A program made the position numbers and the translations under genes. A DNA stretch of 64,000 nt from Setophaga petechia (Eukaryota; Chordata; Aves; Passeriformes; Parulidae), in assembly GCA_024362935.1 (NCBI GenBank), contig JANCRA010000025.1, positions 9,326,936 to 9,390,935 on the forward strand. Reading direction: 5' to 3'. The notes under the pieces are model-generated. The model saw only the letters and a program-made list of their open reading frames with translations, searched no databases and had not been told where the DNA came from. This document shows, one piece after another, positions 46,763-60,640 of the stretch (its first letter is position 1; each line of letters begins with the position of its first letter).

Positions 46763-49700
46763 TTTGCATTACTGCTGCTGTTAGGAACACCCTCTAGTTT
46801 TAGAACAGGGTGATGGGATTACACACGTGCTTTCAGTTCCCAAAGGCTTGGGAGAAAAAAAGAGTTTGTTCATTACAATTCTGAGAAAAGACCGAAACAA
46901 CTCATTGAAAGCCCCCTCAAAGCAGCCTGATAGAAAACCTATTCACCTGGAGAAGGCCAGGATAAACCCTGTATGAAACGCTGAGGAAAATCTCAGCTGT
47001 CTAGACATCAGGATGTGACTCCAATTCCTGCTCATCCTTCATCTGTGCTCGGCTGGAGTGGACATGGCCACGGTTCAGCTGAGCAGTGAGTGCAGAGCTG
47101 CAGTTTAGTGCTGGGTGATAACGAGCAGCAGGTGATTATTGGGTGCTGTGGAGGATGAGGAGCTGCTCTAGCTGTGTCAGTCTTCCTTCCCTGAATGAGA
47201 AGCTGACACTTAGTGCTAGAAGAGGTTCAAAATGCTCCTCCCTGTCACTAATCTGAGGTCCAGGGTACAGCGGAGTCACTTCTTCTGCAATGCTTCTATG
47301 ACTTACTGCTCTCTGCATCAGGTGGACTCAGAAAAAGGATGTTTTATGTTATCTGGCATGCATGCATTGTTCTCTTCCCAGATTCCACCTCAGGTGGATG
47401 ATTTCCTCTGCAAAAGGGCATGTAGGTTTTGCCCTGAATCAGATGCACAAGGCTGGTGTCCATAGTACACAACATTACTGCAAACTGGATGAGAAGCCAA
47501 CTTTTATTTCTTAGAGCTCGCCGCCTGCCGTGACATCTTGACTTGTTCCACATGTTCCCTGCACTACAAACAGAGCCCTGAGTAACCTGACACAGTGTCA
47601 CAAATTAGAATAAGAAATACTGCTTTAATTAAAGCACTAGAGTGAATTTGTTCAATAATTAGCAGTTGGATTTGTCGGGGAGGTGGTGGGGTCTGCTGTG
47701 TATGTTCAGAAAGGGACCACAGGCTAAGACATACACCACCTCCCTTGAGGGCATGAAGTAAATTGATTAAACAGTGCCACAGGTCATGCTAAGATTTATA
47801 GCCAAGGTCTCTAATGTGCTTTTTGAATGAAAGAGTAAAACCCCTATGGTTTTCACTTCAAAACTTTTGGCAAGCTCCCTATTAACTCCACTCACACACC
47901 AGCATGGTGGGCAGTACTGGGAGGGTACTTTATTCTAAGGTACTAAAAACTGTGATTAGGCAATGATTTATGGCTTTCCTTAAACTCTGAAGTGACTTTT
48001 TTTAATAGGAGTATTTTCGGCTGGGCTAATTGAACTAAAAGTTGACTGATTTATGATTTAATTTACAAAACCTTTTGCCACACCTTTAATGATGAAACCG
48101 CTTTCCTTTTTTTTTTTTCCACTGAGGCATATTTTCCATTACTGCTATGCCAGTATAGGATTAAAAAAGCAGTTCCATCTCAAACATCACTGAAAGGCTC
48201 CATTTCTTCATGGAAGCTGCTTAAATTATATATTTAAACTCATCTTTCCTCACCTCCCTCTCTCCCCAAATGGTAAAAGAAATTATTCCTACAGCATTTT
48301 TAAAGCTTGCATGAAGCCTGAACTTCTGTCCTGCATAGAGCCAGTCAGTGAGATTAAGGCTTGTTTCATTATTTTCATTATTTTCTTTACAGAATATGTG
48401 AGCTTCTCATACTATGATACATACCCCCAAGGGGGTGAAATCACCCAAGAGCAACCTCTTTAATGCACTTCTTCAAGTTGCTCTAAAGGCATAACAAAAC
48501 TATTTATTGTCCTAAAACATTTTAGCGTGGAAGTCACCAAACTGTTTCCATTTATTGATTTCATGGTGGTTTGTCTGAAGTGAGAGGAGAGCAAAGGCAG
48601 GAGAGCTCTTTGTCTGTTCCTTTGGCCTCCAAATTGAGCTCTGGAAAGTCAGAATCGGGATGGCAAGTGCTGTGCTGGAGAGTGACAGTGACTCATCCCT
48701 ACCTGTCCTTTTTCCTGGCAGCTGAAGCAATGAAGGATGACACAGAATGGACTCTGCAAAGGCTAAAATCTCCTGTTTCCCTATTTCAGTTGTGTCAATT
48801 CCATGTCTTGAAAAATCCACCCAAACCTTTTGGAAATCACGGTTTAAATTCTGCTACAGGCATCTCAGATATCATGGAATGCAATTCTACTCTTTTTAAG
48901 AGTTCTCACCATTCACTTCTTACAGTTTCTCAAGGTTGCTGCTATCACCTTCAACATTCACCATTGAAGCAAGCAGCCACAGGAATCCACATTTTTTTCA
49001 GAGTCTACCTGAATTTTTTAGTTATATTTTGTGCTACCAGTAGGATAGCATTTGAAACATATCTCAGTGATTTGTAAAATGTATACTATCACCAGTAAAA
49101 TTAACAGAGTAATTGAACAGCAGAGCATCTCTGGTCAAGTCAGACTCCCTTAGGTGTATGGAGAACAGCAGATAGTATTTGTAACAGCACATTAGTCTGT
49201 ATCTGTGAACAACAGACATCAACCTCAGAGACACCCCCAGCTGATAATCTGATTTTTTAAAGTGATCATTTTCATGAACTTGCTGTTTTCAGTAGTTTCT
49301 GGCTATTTTGTTACAGAACAGTATTAAAACTTGAGAAAGAGTAGGACAATCAAAAAGGTTTAAAAACAAAGCTATAAAACTTGTTTCACTCCTCTAAGGA
49401 AAGCTCCAAAGTTGTAAAAAATGGGCCTGGGGGAGTGTTGAAACAGGGATTTATGTCAGAATATCTTGCAGAGCTTGTCAGAAGTCACAAAAATCAGTAA
49501 ACAGATCTGTGACACACATAATACTCCAAGGCAAGGACCAGTATTTGGAGAAAGACAATAGAACTCAGAGATTTGACTCTCAAAGATAGATTCACATTCA
49601 TCAGATGAATTGTTCATAGCCAGAATTGACCAGGAGTCTGCAAATGAATTTTTTTTTTTTATGGTTCATAGAGAAAGCTGTTTTATCTTTGTAATAAAAT

Positions 49701-52333
49701 AGAACAAGGTAATAGAAATTACATATGTGAAACTATAGACATATATAGAAATTATAGATAACTCACACTTAAGATTATAAACTAAAACTAAGTAACATCA
49801 TGGAACAAAGAGCAATTTCTGATATCTCCTGAGCTAAAAAAATGAATGATAAGTTACAAAAAAAAGAAATGGCTATTTTTTTTTTTAAGAGCGTGAATTT
49901 ACTGAAACAGGAGAGGGAAGGTTTTCTTTGAAAAGTGTGGAGAAGAGAGCGCTCAGATGTCCCATGCTATGCCCTTTGTGAGTGTAAAGGAGATATAAGG
50001 AAGGTAGTGTTGCAGGTAAAGTCATTCTCTGGAGATTAGGCAAATGATGGAAGAATTTACAGAACAGACACACAAACTGGTAAAGAAGATACAAATAGCC
50101 CAAGAATGCAGTCCTTTCCATGTATTTGGAGAGGAGCCTCATGTCAAATATTTTCCTGTGTTCTGTGCCTTTCTATGACTGTGACTGTCCTCTGAAAATC
50201 AAAGCATCCATGTGTGTGCACAATAAGTTCCATTTTTGGACAGCACTCCTGAGGCACTGTGGCAGTAAAGCACAAAAGTCAAACTACCTGGGTACATTCC
50301 TAGAGCTGTACAGCACACATAGAATTCATAAATGTACCAACTGCTTCTGTTGGCATGGGAGACCTTGAAGGCATACCCAGGGACGATACTGCAGGAATCG
50401 CTAAAACAGTGCTCCTTGGTTATTGACATGACTGGCAAAAAAATCTGGAAAATCATTAAATGCTCGATCTGATTGTTAATTAGGGCTTTTGTGTCATCTT
50501 CCCTGGAAAGGAGCATGTGAGGACACTCCACTGCCACAAAGCATCAGTGTGAAATTTTTGGAAGCAACTGTGGGAGGCTCCAGCACGCAAGAACAACTGC
50601 AGCTCAGGCAGCGAGTGAGGCTCCCAGTCTGTGTTTGCTTTGCAGGTGTCCATGGATCCTTATGTTGGGTGCCTTTGCTTTGGCTGTTATGGGCTCATTT
50701 GGAAAGGTAAAACTCAAAAACAACTGAACAACTTGAAGACCTATCTGGCTCATCAGTGTTAGTGGGATTTAAAAATCAGATTGCCTGGAAAGAGTAGTCT
50801 TAATTACTGCACAGTTATGTGAGGAAACAAAATCAACACATCTTCAATGCTTGTACCCTTTAATTAAAATCCTCAGAAAGTGCATCAAGGATAAAGAACA
50901 GAAATGTCTTACTCTATGAATGTAGGTAGTTAGCTCTTTTAATTCAATAATAACTGAACTATTATATCTAACTTTGCATTATTTATAAAGCTTGACTTTA
51001 GAAAGTAACATACCTTGAAGATTTTTGCTCCAACCATTCTCAAACTTCTTCACAGAGAAAGGATAATCTCTTTTTTATCCTTTGTGTGTGTGTGAACTCA
51101 AGAATGAGGAATAGAAACACATTTCTTTATGGCATGAGTAAAAGTTTTGAAAATTTCTGTTTCAGAAAATAAATTTATGAGCATCTGAAAAATAATAAAA
51201 GAATGAGTTGGAACTTGACCAGAGCAGATGTTCTCATCACCATATTTAACAAAACAAGATTCATTTTAAAAAATCATATTTACCTCCTGCTTCTCTTTAG
51301 AGATTATTCTGTGACATTGCAGATGTAAGACAAAAGGGGAAGTACAGAGCAGCAGATTTGTGGGTGCCAGTCAGAAAAGGCTCATGGAGTCTGTAAAAAG
51401 AAGTAGTGCTGTTGGGCAGAAAGCTTGAATTTGAACTTTGGGAAGTTAGTGACAGAATTCCCATTACCTCTGATGCTGTTATGACTTCAGCCTTTCTTGT
51501 CAACAGTTGTGCTTAGATCTCAAATTTTCAGTGTAAATTTTGCCCCAGTTTGATTTGGTAATTTTGAAAGATTGTACAGGCCAATTTTATACCTGTAAAA
51601 GACTATGTCAGTCATAGTTTTTAGTTCCGGAGGAACTAAGACTGGTTTTTTTCACTTCTTTGTTTTAAACAAAACCCCACTTTCTCTAAGGTCTAAATAA
51701 ATGTTATATTTTCATCACTTCTTTTCTAGGTCTTGATGGAATATTGGAAAGGATGCATAGAGGAAGAAAAGAAGGAGAATTCTGATGACAGGATTTTTTT
51801 TTTTTTTGTCTGGTGATGGAGAGAGCAGATGATCAGTCAATATACAGGACTTTACCTCCAGTGAGTGGAACAAACCACATATTTCCATCCAAGTCATTTT
51901 AAGGAAAACTTTTGTCAAGCAAATAAAGCTTCATCATAAAGTCACAATAATATTTTTAATATATTTCTTTAAAAATGTCACTCGACAAAGACTTCTGGGA
52001 TGTTTACTGAAAACATCTTAAATTTTTCTGAGAAAACAACAACAACAACAACAAAAAATCTCTTTTTTCCACACTTTTCACAGGAGAGGGTATATCTCTA
52101 GCAAGAGGCTCTTTGAGCATACGTGCAGCCGCGTTTCATACATCTCCAACATGTACATCTGGGCAGGCACGGGCAGATTTCGCCTTGGGCAAGACACACG
52201 TTCACATCAGAGTGCCCTGAGAAAGCACAAAGCATTGGGCTATGCTGCAGAGCAAGCATCATGGCTCAAGAGCAAGTTCTGAGCAAGAATTATCAAGTGG
52301 TAATTTTTAAAGTTTTGTCACCATGATGTTTTC
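46763..52333. other. Unannotated AT-rich sequence
   Basis: No gene or named repeat is recognised. The longest frame, plus 48571-49077 (168 codons), begins in ordinary AT-balanced DNA and its product has no repeat, domain or membrane pattern I recognise, so I judge it a chance frame. Runs of T at 48107-48119, 49650-49661 and 51797-51809 are present. Confidence 0.5.
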
Positions 52334-52732
52334 TGAAAAATCCTCTTTGCCCAGGATTTTCTTCTGGGAAGATGAGAAGCCTCAGAGAGGAATGAAAACA
52401 ATAATTATCTGATTGCTGCTCCTGTGTTTGCTGCTTTGGAATGTGGCTTGGATATTATTGACCAACATGTTTGATTGGTTCCATGTGAATTGTTTTAATT
52501 TAATGACCAATCATGGTCCAGCTGTGTTGAGGCTCTGAGGAGTCATGGGGTTTTATTATTTATTGTTTTCTAGCCTTTTGATGTATCCCTTCTCTTTCTT
52601 TAGTGTAGTTTAGTATAGCATCATATCATATCATATCATATCATATCATATCATAATAAATCACCCTTCTGAGAACATGGAGTCAAAAGCCTCATCTCTC
52701 ACCTCCTCATGGGGACCCTGACAAACACCACA
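52334..52732 (+). mobile_element. Passerine-type solo LTR, family D
   Basis: The element starts TGAAAAATCC and ends AACACCACA. It contains the block order I associate from memory with a very common songbird LTR: 'cttctgggaagatgagaagcc', 'tgctgctttggaatgtggctt', a CCAAT motif in 'aatgaccaatcatgg', 'ccagctgtgttgaggctc', 'cttctctttctttagtgtag', an AATAAA signal at about 52655, 'gagaacatggagtc' and 'ggggaccctg'. The flanking bases (gttttc and gtgttt) match at only four of six positions, so no clean duplication survives. An internal pentamer expansion lies in front of the polyadenylation signal. Confidence 0.8.
52621..52655. repeat. (TCATA)7 pentanucleotide repeat within LTR D
   Basis: Seven perfect TCATA units run into AATAAA. 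The related LTR sequences I recall have an irregular AT-rich patch at this place, so the tract probably expanded from within the LTR. Confidence 0.92.
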
Positions 52733-53250
52733 GTGTTTGATGGCACTTTTGTTGATAAACCTTACCAGGGCCATGTTTGCCTTAGAAACCTTTTGTAGGA
52801 CACAAAAACACGGAATCAACAGCACCACATCAGGCAGACCATGGCACTGAGTCTTTCTTCAGACACCTCCTTAACTCAGCAGTTTTATTTCTATGCTTTA
52901 TCTGTTTGATGTGAGAATTTGAAATCTAGAACCTCCTTTTAACCGAGAAGCTAAATACTGTTTATTAAAAGGTCTTGTTACTAAGGAAGTGCAAAGTTGT
53001 GTTCTCTGCTAGTGGTAGTCCTGAGGACAGTACTCAGCCAGCCAGGCCCAAACAGGGAAATTTAATAATATAGAAATGTTAAGATAGTTTAATTCTTACA
53101 GGGACCATTTACCATGGTGGATGAAAGGTTTGAGGTGAACCTGATTTTGTATTTGAACAGGGACAGCTACCTTGCTGGACTCAGAATAGAGGAAGGGAAA
53201 TTGTTTCGTGAATAAAAAAAGTATCAAGCAGGAATGTTCAATACAGAGAT

Positions 53251-53515
53251 AGGACAAAGGGAAATGGCTTCAACCTGACAGTTATTAGGTTTAGGTTGGA
53301 TATCAGGAAGAAATTCATCCCTGTGAGGGTGATGAGGCCCAGGCACAGGGTGCCCAGAGAAGCTGTGGCTGCCCCATCCCTGGAAGTGCCCAGGGCCAGG
53401 TTGGACAGGGCTTGGAGCAGCCTGGGATAGTGGAAGGTGCCCCTGCCCATGGCAGGGGGTGGGACTGGATGATCTTTGAGGTCCCTTCCAACCCAGACCA
53501 TTCTGTGGTTCTCTG
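53251..53515 (+). mobile_element. CR1 LINE 3' end, relatively well preserved
   Basis: The run 'aggacaaagggaaatggctt', 'tttaggttggatatcagg', 'ggttggacagggcttggagc', 'ggcagggggtgggactgga' and 'cccttccaacccagaccattctgtgg' is the classic avian CR1 3' end. It contains fewer changes than the other copies here, suggesting a younger insertion. The terminal octamer repeat is imperfect ('attctgtggttctctgagg'). Confidence 0.93.
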
Positions 53516-54500
53516 AGGATTGCATGGACTCCAGTTCATAGAGAAAGGATGGGTAGAAATGCCTTGTCATTCCACAAACATGGCCCCAGAACCACCTCCT
53601 CATGGTCCTCTGACTGAGCAAAGCCTCACATCATGTACATCACTGTACACAGATTTCACTGGTGGCCTTTGCTGTCACATGATTTATTCTTGCAGCTGAA
53701 AAAGTGAGAGACTTTTTAGTTAAAAAGATGAACACATTGTCATAACTGTATGGAGATTAAAAGAGAAAGTATTGAGAGTACTCTGTGATATCCCAATATG
53801 ACAGGGAATACTTTTGATAGAGATCTCTCCATAACATTCATTATTACAAGCTGTTCTTTTTTGATTCCAGTCTCAGTGACCTTTCTCATTTAATTTCTGC
53901 ATCACCCTCCCCACACTCTGAAGAAAGAATTTATGATTCTTATTTTCCAGTTGGGAGAAAGGAGGATTTCTCCAAAGGACATTCAGAGCAGATTTTGCAC
54001 AAGATCTTTAAGAAATGCTCAGCTTTGAAATTTAGATAGATGGACATATTTGAAAATGTTTCTGGGCCATCTGTGCACATTTATGTGACTCTATATGATA
54101 AACCCACCAAATCTGGCTTGAAATGAATTGGTTACCATTATGAAGAAAATATTAAGCAGAGCAAGGCAAAAAAAACAGTCTCCAAAGTCCACAACCAGTT
54201 CTTTCCTGACATTGTATTTGTCAAAGAAGCAGAACATTTAAAAACCTTCATGTATGTGTATTTCTGTGCCTGCATTTGTCAGTGTCAGCACGACTGATTT
54301 ATAAAAATCTCTTCAGAAAATAGTAAGTCAAAAACATCTCTGCCATACTTTACAGATCTGACTGGTTGCCCAAGGAAATAATCAGACCCAGTGAGATTCA
54401 AAACATGTATTTTTAAATAGCTTTAGGAGCTTTTTGTTGTTGATTCTTGTTTTGGTGTGTGGTGGGGTTATTTTTTTTTGTTTTTCTGTTTGGTTTTTTT

Positions 54501-54533
54501 GTTAGTCAGTTAGTTAGCTAGTTAGTTAGTTAG
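54501..54533. repeat. (GTTA)n tetranucleotide repeat, interrupted
   Basis: About eight GTTA-type units, with two one-base changes (GTCA and GCTA), follow a T-rich stretch. Confidence 0.85.
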
Positions 54534-57500
54534 TTTCCTCGAGATTTTAATACGGCCTGGATATGTGGCAGCTTCTTGCATTTGTGCAATTTAAAGACTA
54601 AAAAGTTTCTAGGATTAGCACGACACTCCCAGCTAGGTCACAGAATCTTATTATGTGTCAAAGTTTGGAGCAGTGAGAAGCACTAATTGCTGAGCCTTGG
54701 CTGCATCCTGTCTATGCTCTGGGCAGTTCAAGGTGTGTGTACTTGTGTTTGTTTTATGCATGTCTGTCATAACTTGCTTTAGGGATTCAACCAACCATTT
54801 CTTTGCAACCTGGCCTGGTAATAAGTAAGTCAGAGGAAGGAGGTGGTTCGGGGGGGAAAAAAAGGTAAGACCTACAGAAACTTGAAAAATATAAATACTA
54901 GAAGAGAGAGAAATTACTTAAAGGGTTTACACCTTGGAGTAAAAAGATTAAATTCATCTGGGAAAGACTGATGAGAAATAAGGAAAATATTGTTGCCACT
55001 AAAATGACATTTAGAAACTGCTCTGGACAAAAGTATTACTAAATGTACAAAATGAAGGCAGTTTACTTAGATTGCCTGATTTTCTTATCCAGCCTTTATT
55101 ATAATTAGGGAGACACATATTGAGATGAAGAGATTCAAGGCCTCTTTCTTTCTCACAGTCAGACTGCTGTCCTGCAGTTGTGCAATTGCTACATCATCCA
55201 GGTTTGCTTCATCATCCAGGTTTTACACATGGCATATTTGCTTGTCAATCCATCGATGGAAAAACACTGGCCAGCATCCACCTCTTTCCTCACACAAAAA
55301 AGGCTCTGTGATCTAAATGTTTTCAAACATGCATAAGACATGGAGTAAGTGCCTTGCATGGTTGCTCCTCAGCTTGCCCCAGGGTTTTGCAATCCATCTA
55401 TCCGTGCCACAGCCCCTTTTCAGCTGGGCAGCTGTGCTGTTATGGCTGCAGTTGTCCCTTTATTAGTCCCTCTACAGTGATGGTTTCGGGGGACAAGCAG
55501 AAAGCATGTCTGTCCTTTTTCATGAAAACATACCCCTGGATATGTTGATGGCCAGGGTGGTCTACCCCTTTGTTCATCAGCCTATGCAATATCAAATAAA
55601 CCAAGAGTCTCTGTGAAATTTGATGAACAATAGAGCAGGCACAGCAGCTCGGCCAGCTGGCTCCCTATCTTTGTCTCAGCCAGCAGTCACACTGGATGCC
55701 GGAAAGAAAAAGTAAAGTAGCTCAAAGCAGTGACACTTCTCCAGAATACTCTCCCACATCTCCAGCAGTTTGTGGCACAGATGTTTCCTGAGCCAAAGAC
55801 AGTGGGGAATGCAGGAGCCCTCAGCTTGTCCTGCAGAGACTGCTAGCAGAAGAGACAGTGATGCACCACAGCTCCCAGGCACCCTGATGGAAGTGAGCAC
55901 TGAGTGAAGGAAGGAAGAGAAAAAAGGATGCAAAATGGGAATTTCACTTAAATACATAAACATATACATAAAATTTGGGGAGGTAGATGACAGGGAAAAA
56001 AAAGTGAGGAATGGTTGAGCCTATTTGCATCTCTTTATTCTACCATGAGGTGTCTAAAATCTTTTGCATATTCATACATACAGTAATTGATGCTTTCTCT
56101 AGCCATTCTGGATATGCTGTCTTTTCTGCACCTTCACACATAAGAGCTCACACACATTTTTTAAACATATAGAAGTTATACTTTAATCTTCCTGCCTAAA
56201 CCATACTTTATCTGTGTCATGGTTTTCCTCTATTTTACGATGTCACGGAGCAGAAAGAAATTGTTATTGTCTTTTGCTAATAAAACAATGAAAACTAGAC
56301 AGAAGGCAAGTGAAGGATCAGTGAGTAGACTTACAAAGTGGAACATTGCATAGATTCATCTCCTTCAGTTACAGAAGTTTCCATCTTGTCTCCAGACAGA
56401 ACAGTAATGGAAAATTTCAAATCTGGGTGATACCGTGGCTGCCTGAAGGGTCCAGGACTAAATTCTAACTCGGCAGGTATGGGGAGAAAGGTGTTTCATG
56501 TCCCAGGTTTCACTTGTTATGTGTCTATATTGAAACAGAGCAAGTCAACATCTGGAGCAAAACTCTTGTAAATTAATGGAAATAACTGAGAAATGATGCT
56601 GGTATCCTTCTAACACAGGTTTATATTGTTAAATTAGTTGACTGTTCCCTGAATTTGTAAGCTCAGCCAACCACGTCTATAAAATGCGGAAGAGGCTCTA
56701 CTAAATGTTCCAGTGATTAAAACGCAATCGTTATAATAAAGTGTGGAGGTAAATGTTGTTGAGGAAGAAAACTAGATATGCTCCGACAGATATGCTTGAT
56801 GACAAAACAACTGCCCCAACTTGAAACTGAGAATCCTTGAGATCAAGCCAAAACTCAGATTTGTTCTGATTTAGGGGTAAGTAGTTTGCAGGGCGTGGCT
56901 GAGGTGGCTGTTAAGTGTGGGGCAAAAGTTTTAGTGAGGTGAGCAGCAGAAAAGATGACACTTCAGCCTAGGATGCAGTCTAATTTAATATAGGCTTTAC
57001 CTCTATTCACAGCTCTTCTCAAAACCTTTTAATGTATCAGTTGCAGAAAAAGGAAAAAACCAAACCTTATTTCTCGTTTCTGTGTCCATTGGTTTTTTTA
57101 GGGAGGCCACATTCAGTCTCCAGTCATACTGGGGCAATTTCCCAGGAACTTCACACCAGACCCAGATGGTGGATTTGGGGAGGGCAAGGGGAATGAATGT
57201 CTCCTTATTCCTACAGTGCCAAGAACACTTTGGCTTCTACTGCTGAATAAGCAAAACAATATCTAACAGGACCTTAGGTGTCCCAACAAGCTGTTGTAGG
57301 AACCTGGGTACACACAAAGCTTTGCTGCATGGCTCACCACGATCCAACACCTTGGGATGACAATGCCTGAATGGCCAAACCTCATCTGGTTGATCAGCTG
57401 GACTCTATTTCTTAGCCAAGCCAAGCTCATTGCCACTCAATGATCACTCTAAGTGAATTTTCATGGTCTTTAAAATTAGGAACAAATGTCATGATACAAT

Positions 57501-60500
57501 AAGGGCTATATCAGGCCCACTAAGCCTCATTTCCTAAAACACTGTTTTCTTTGATTCCTTCTCTGAAAGAAGAATGAAGGAATTAGGGAATATCATGATG
57601 AAAAATTGTGATTTTCTTATCTCTTGTCTAAATTAGAAGTTAAAACCTAAAGCTGCATTTATTATCTATCCAGTCCTTATGTTTTAGGAGCTGGATGTAT
57701 GGCTGCTATGAAATGTGTTTTCTTTCCAAAAAAATATTTGTCCAGAAATAAACAATAAAAAGGCAACAGTTTTAATGCCTTTGATATAATAGGAAAAATA
57801 TTATCAGGCTTTTCCCCCCCTAATCTTCTATATGTGATGGTGAACCTAATGAAAAGCAGATAATTTATTGATGCCTCCTTCATATCCAGAGGGATAAGGA
57901 AGAAATTCTGCTATTAAAGAATGAAGTGAAATTCTTTAACCCCCGTGCATTGTACACATCCTAGATTATTTAGAGCTCTTTAAATCAAAACAAAGATATA
58001 GAGTAGTGGATGCTTCATCATAAGCATCTTTGCACTTCATCATTTCTTACACTGCAACAATTAAACTCTCAGAGACCTGCCCAAGCAAGCTTTGAGCTTA
58101 ATTGGTAGAAAACTTGAGAGGAATTCTCTTGAGGGGCAATCATTTGTGTGTCTCTTTGGAAGTCACTGAGGAATTAGAAGGGGATTTATTGTGAGCACTG
58201 TGCTTAGAATAGGAAATAACCACATGGTACCAATGGGCAGCCTATTTCTGAGGCACAGCCATGTCCTGGGAATGGGGAGACAGAAGGCAAGCAAGCAAAT
58301 ACTCTAAAATATGGATTCCATTCTGTCAGTCCAGCCATGCTGACATTTAACTTTGATGGTTTTCTTGTACTTCAGTACTCTGAACCATTTTGCAAAGAGT
58401 AGAGTTATAAGTTTATTTTTCTTTTTATTTATTTGTAGGGAAAGAAGGAGGGAAAAGAAAGAAGGAGGGGCAAAAAACCAGCCCAAAAATGCAGTCAGTG
58501 CAAAACAGATTGGTGCTTTTGGGAAATGCCTTGCTTATAAACTCTGCCTTAACAGTGATACCACTTCTTCAGTTCGAGGGACATGAAACATTGACACAGC
58601 ACAATGAAGCCTTTTAAGACTGGTTCCACACTTCAGCAAGTAACCAAGGCCAAGCACCATGCATCCAACTGGTAATTTTGTGCTTCTGTGCATGTTAAAA
58701 TACCCGATATGCCCCTGGCACAGGCAAAGCAGGTTTGATAGCATCCGCAGGAAGGAGGCCACTTATTTTTTCATGCGTAATTTATCACCACAGGTATTTT
58801 TGCCTACCTATGTGTCCTCTGCTTAAACTCATGGCAGCACGTACGTTTGCAGCTGGACGTGCTGTTGCTGTAGCAATCATGCTCCACCCTTCAGCTCACT
58901 GGCAGATCCTGAAACAGGATGTCAGCACGAGCTGCCTCTCTGCAGAGCTACCGTCTATCAGAAAGAAACAGTCTTGAGACACCCTGTGGGGCACTTTTTG
59001 AGAGGAACAGGGGTAATTACTTAGGATATTTAAGTATAATATTAAATATTTGCTTCTCCTGAGAAAACATTTAAAGTGGCAGTACTTTATAGAATTCCTG
59101 CAAATGCAAACTCACAAGCTTGGCCAGGACATTTTTTTTTTATTCTTCATAGAAGTAGAATTCCACCAGATATATATTCCAGAGAGAAATGTAATATATA
59201 TCTGTATTTTTAAAGTTTATTGCTTCTCTTAAAGTTTATAGCCACCTTACCAAATTACAATTTTTGTGAAGCAAAAGAGAACAGTTCTGAAGCCTTCTTT
59301 TCATCCCAGTCTTGAACCTGTTTGACAAACCTCTGTGAGCTTTTGAGGGAGTTTTGCCTCTGATCGGCATGACAAGATTTTAATTGTCTTTACTTTAGAT
59401 GTAGGCAAATGATGGCTGTGCAGTTGATTTTGCTTTCCCTCACTGCTTTTGCCTTGCCTTATCATGAGAGGTCGTGGCATGGAGTCGTAATGATTGCTGC
59501 AAAGGAGTTGTGATGCACTTGAAACACAACTTGTGGCTCCAAGTACGTGTGCATGTGCACACACCCCTTTGCTCCAGACATATCTCACTGTTCTTTACAA
59601 GCCCAACCAAATCTCACTGCACCCTCTTCCCACACACTCCAAGTACTTCCAGTCTGACATGTTATCTCTATGCAGCTTCAGTTGTGAACAACAGTCCCCT
59701 CCTTGTATTACAGACTTTAATAGCTGGTGTCTGTTGTGACAGGGCATGTGACAAGGAATAATGTCATAACATGCCTATTATGTACCTTCCTCCACCTAGG
59801 AAGATTTTCCTCCATCTATTATTTTGGTGATTTGGCCTGTGTGGGAAGATTCAGGGAGTGTTGAGACATGGAAAGTTAAATCTCCAATTATCCAGAGGTC
59901 GTGACAGTCAGCCAAATTGTGTGCTTCCCTTTCCACCTCTACACCCACTGCACTGTCCTGCTGCTGACCCTGAAATGGAAAGACCACCCTCCTTTGAAAT
60001 GAAATGAAATCCTCAGAACTTGCTCATCCTTGGTCCTCTCCCAAAAGCTCATGCTGCCAAACATGGCTAATTTCTGCAGGAGTTTCATAACCTGGTGGGC
60101 TTCTACTCTCTTGCGACCTCAGCTGAGGTCATTGCATTCATTTCCATTTACGAAGTTGTCTTGCGATTAAGTCTATGTTGTCCCAGAGGCAAATGTGTGT
60201 CTGAATTTTTCCCACTGCGTATGCACTGCCCTCCTCACACAGATGAGGTTTTTCTGGCAGCCTTCTGTCATGTTGTTATGCTTTGAATATTTATTTTTTT
60301 TAAAACTTCTCTGGCCCAAAGTTCATTTTTTTCCCCTTCTCTCATGCTGTCCCCTACTCTCTCCTTTTTGACTCCACAGCCATCCTCAACCCCTCCATTT
60401 TATCTCTGTGTTATTCTTGGCCTGTCTAGGTGCCAGTTAATTTAGGTATTTGTCTGCTTGCCTGTCAGGTTCTATCAAGAGTAAAAAGAATGGCAAGTTA

Positions 60501-60606
60501 ATAAACCCAAAATTATGTCAGGCATGAAGCAGGCTGTTAACCCATGCTGTCTATCTGGCAGCAGGTGCAAAAAAGACCAATAAAAGAGAAGAAATACGGC
60601 CTTTCA

Positions 60607-60640
60607 CATGCACACACACAGACACACACATGCACACGCT
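60607..60640. repeat. CA-rich dinucleotide repeat, interrupted
   Basis: Runs of (CA)3-5 are broken by G and T changes ('cacacacagacacacacatg'). Confidence 0.8.

Noticed and set aside
47990..48110. AT-rich segment with homeodomain-like TAAT motifs as a conserved enhancer
   Set aside because: Such motifs are frequent in AT-rich DNA. Without cross-species alignment there is nothing to support the call.
48571..49077. 168-codon plus-strand frame
   Set aside because: The product shows no family feature, and a single frame of this size is expected by chance in 64 kb searched in six frames.
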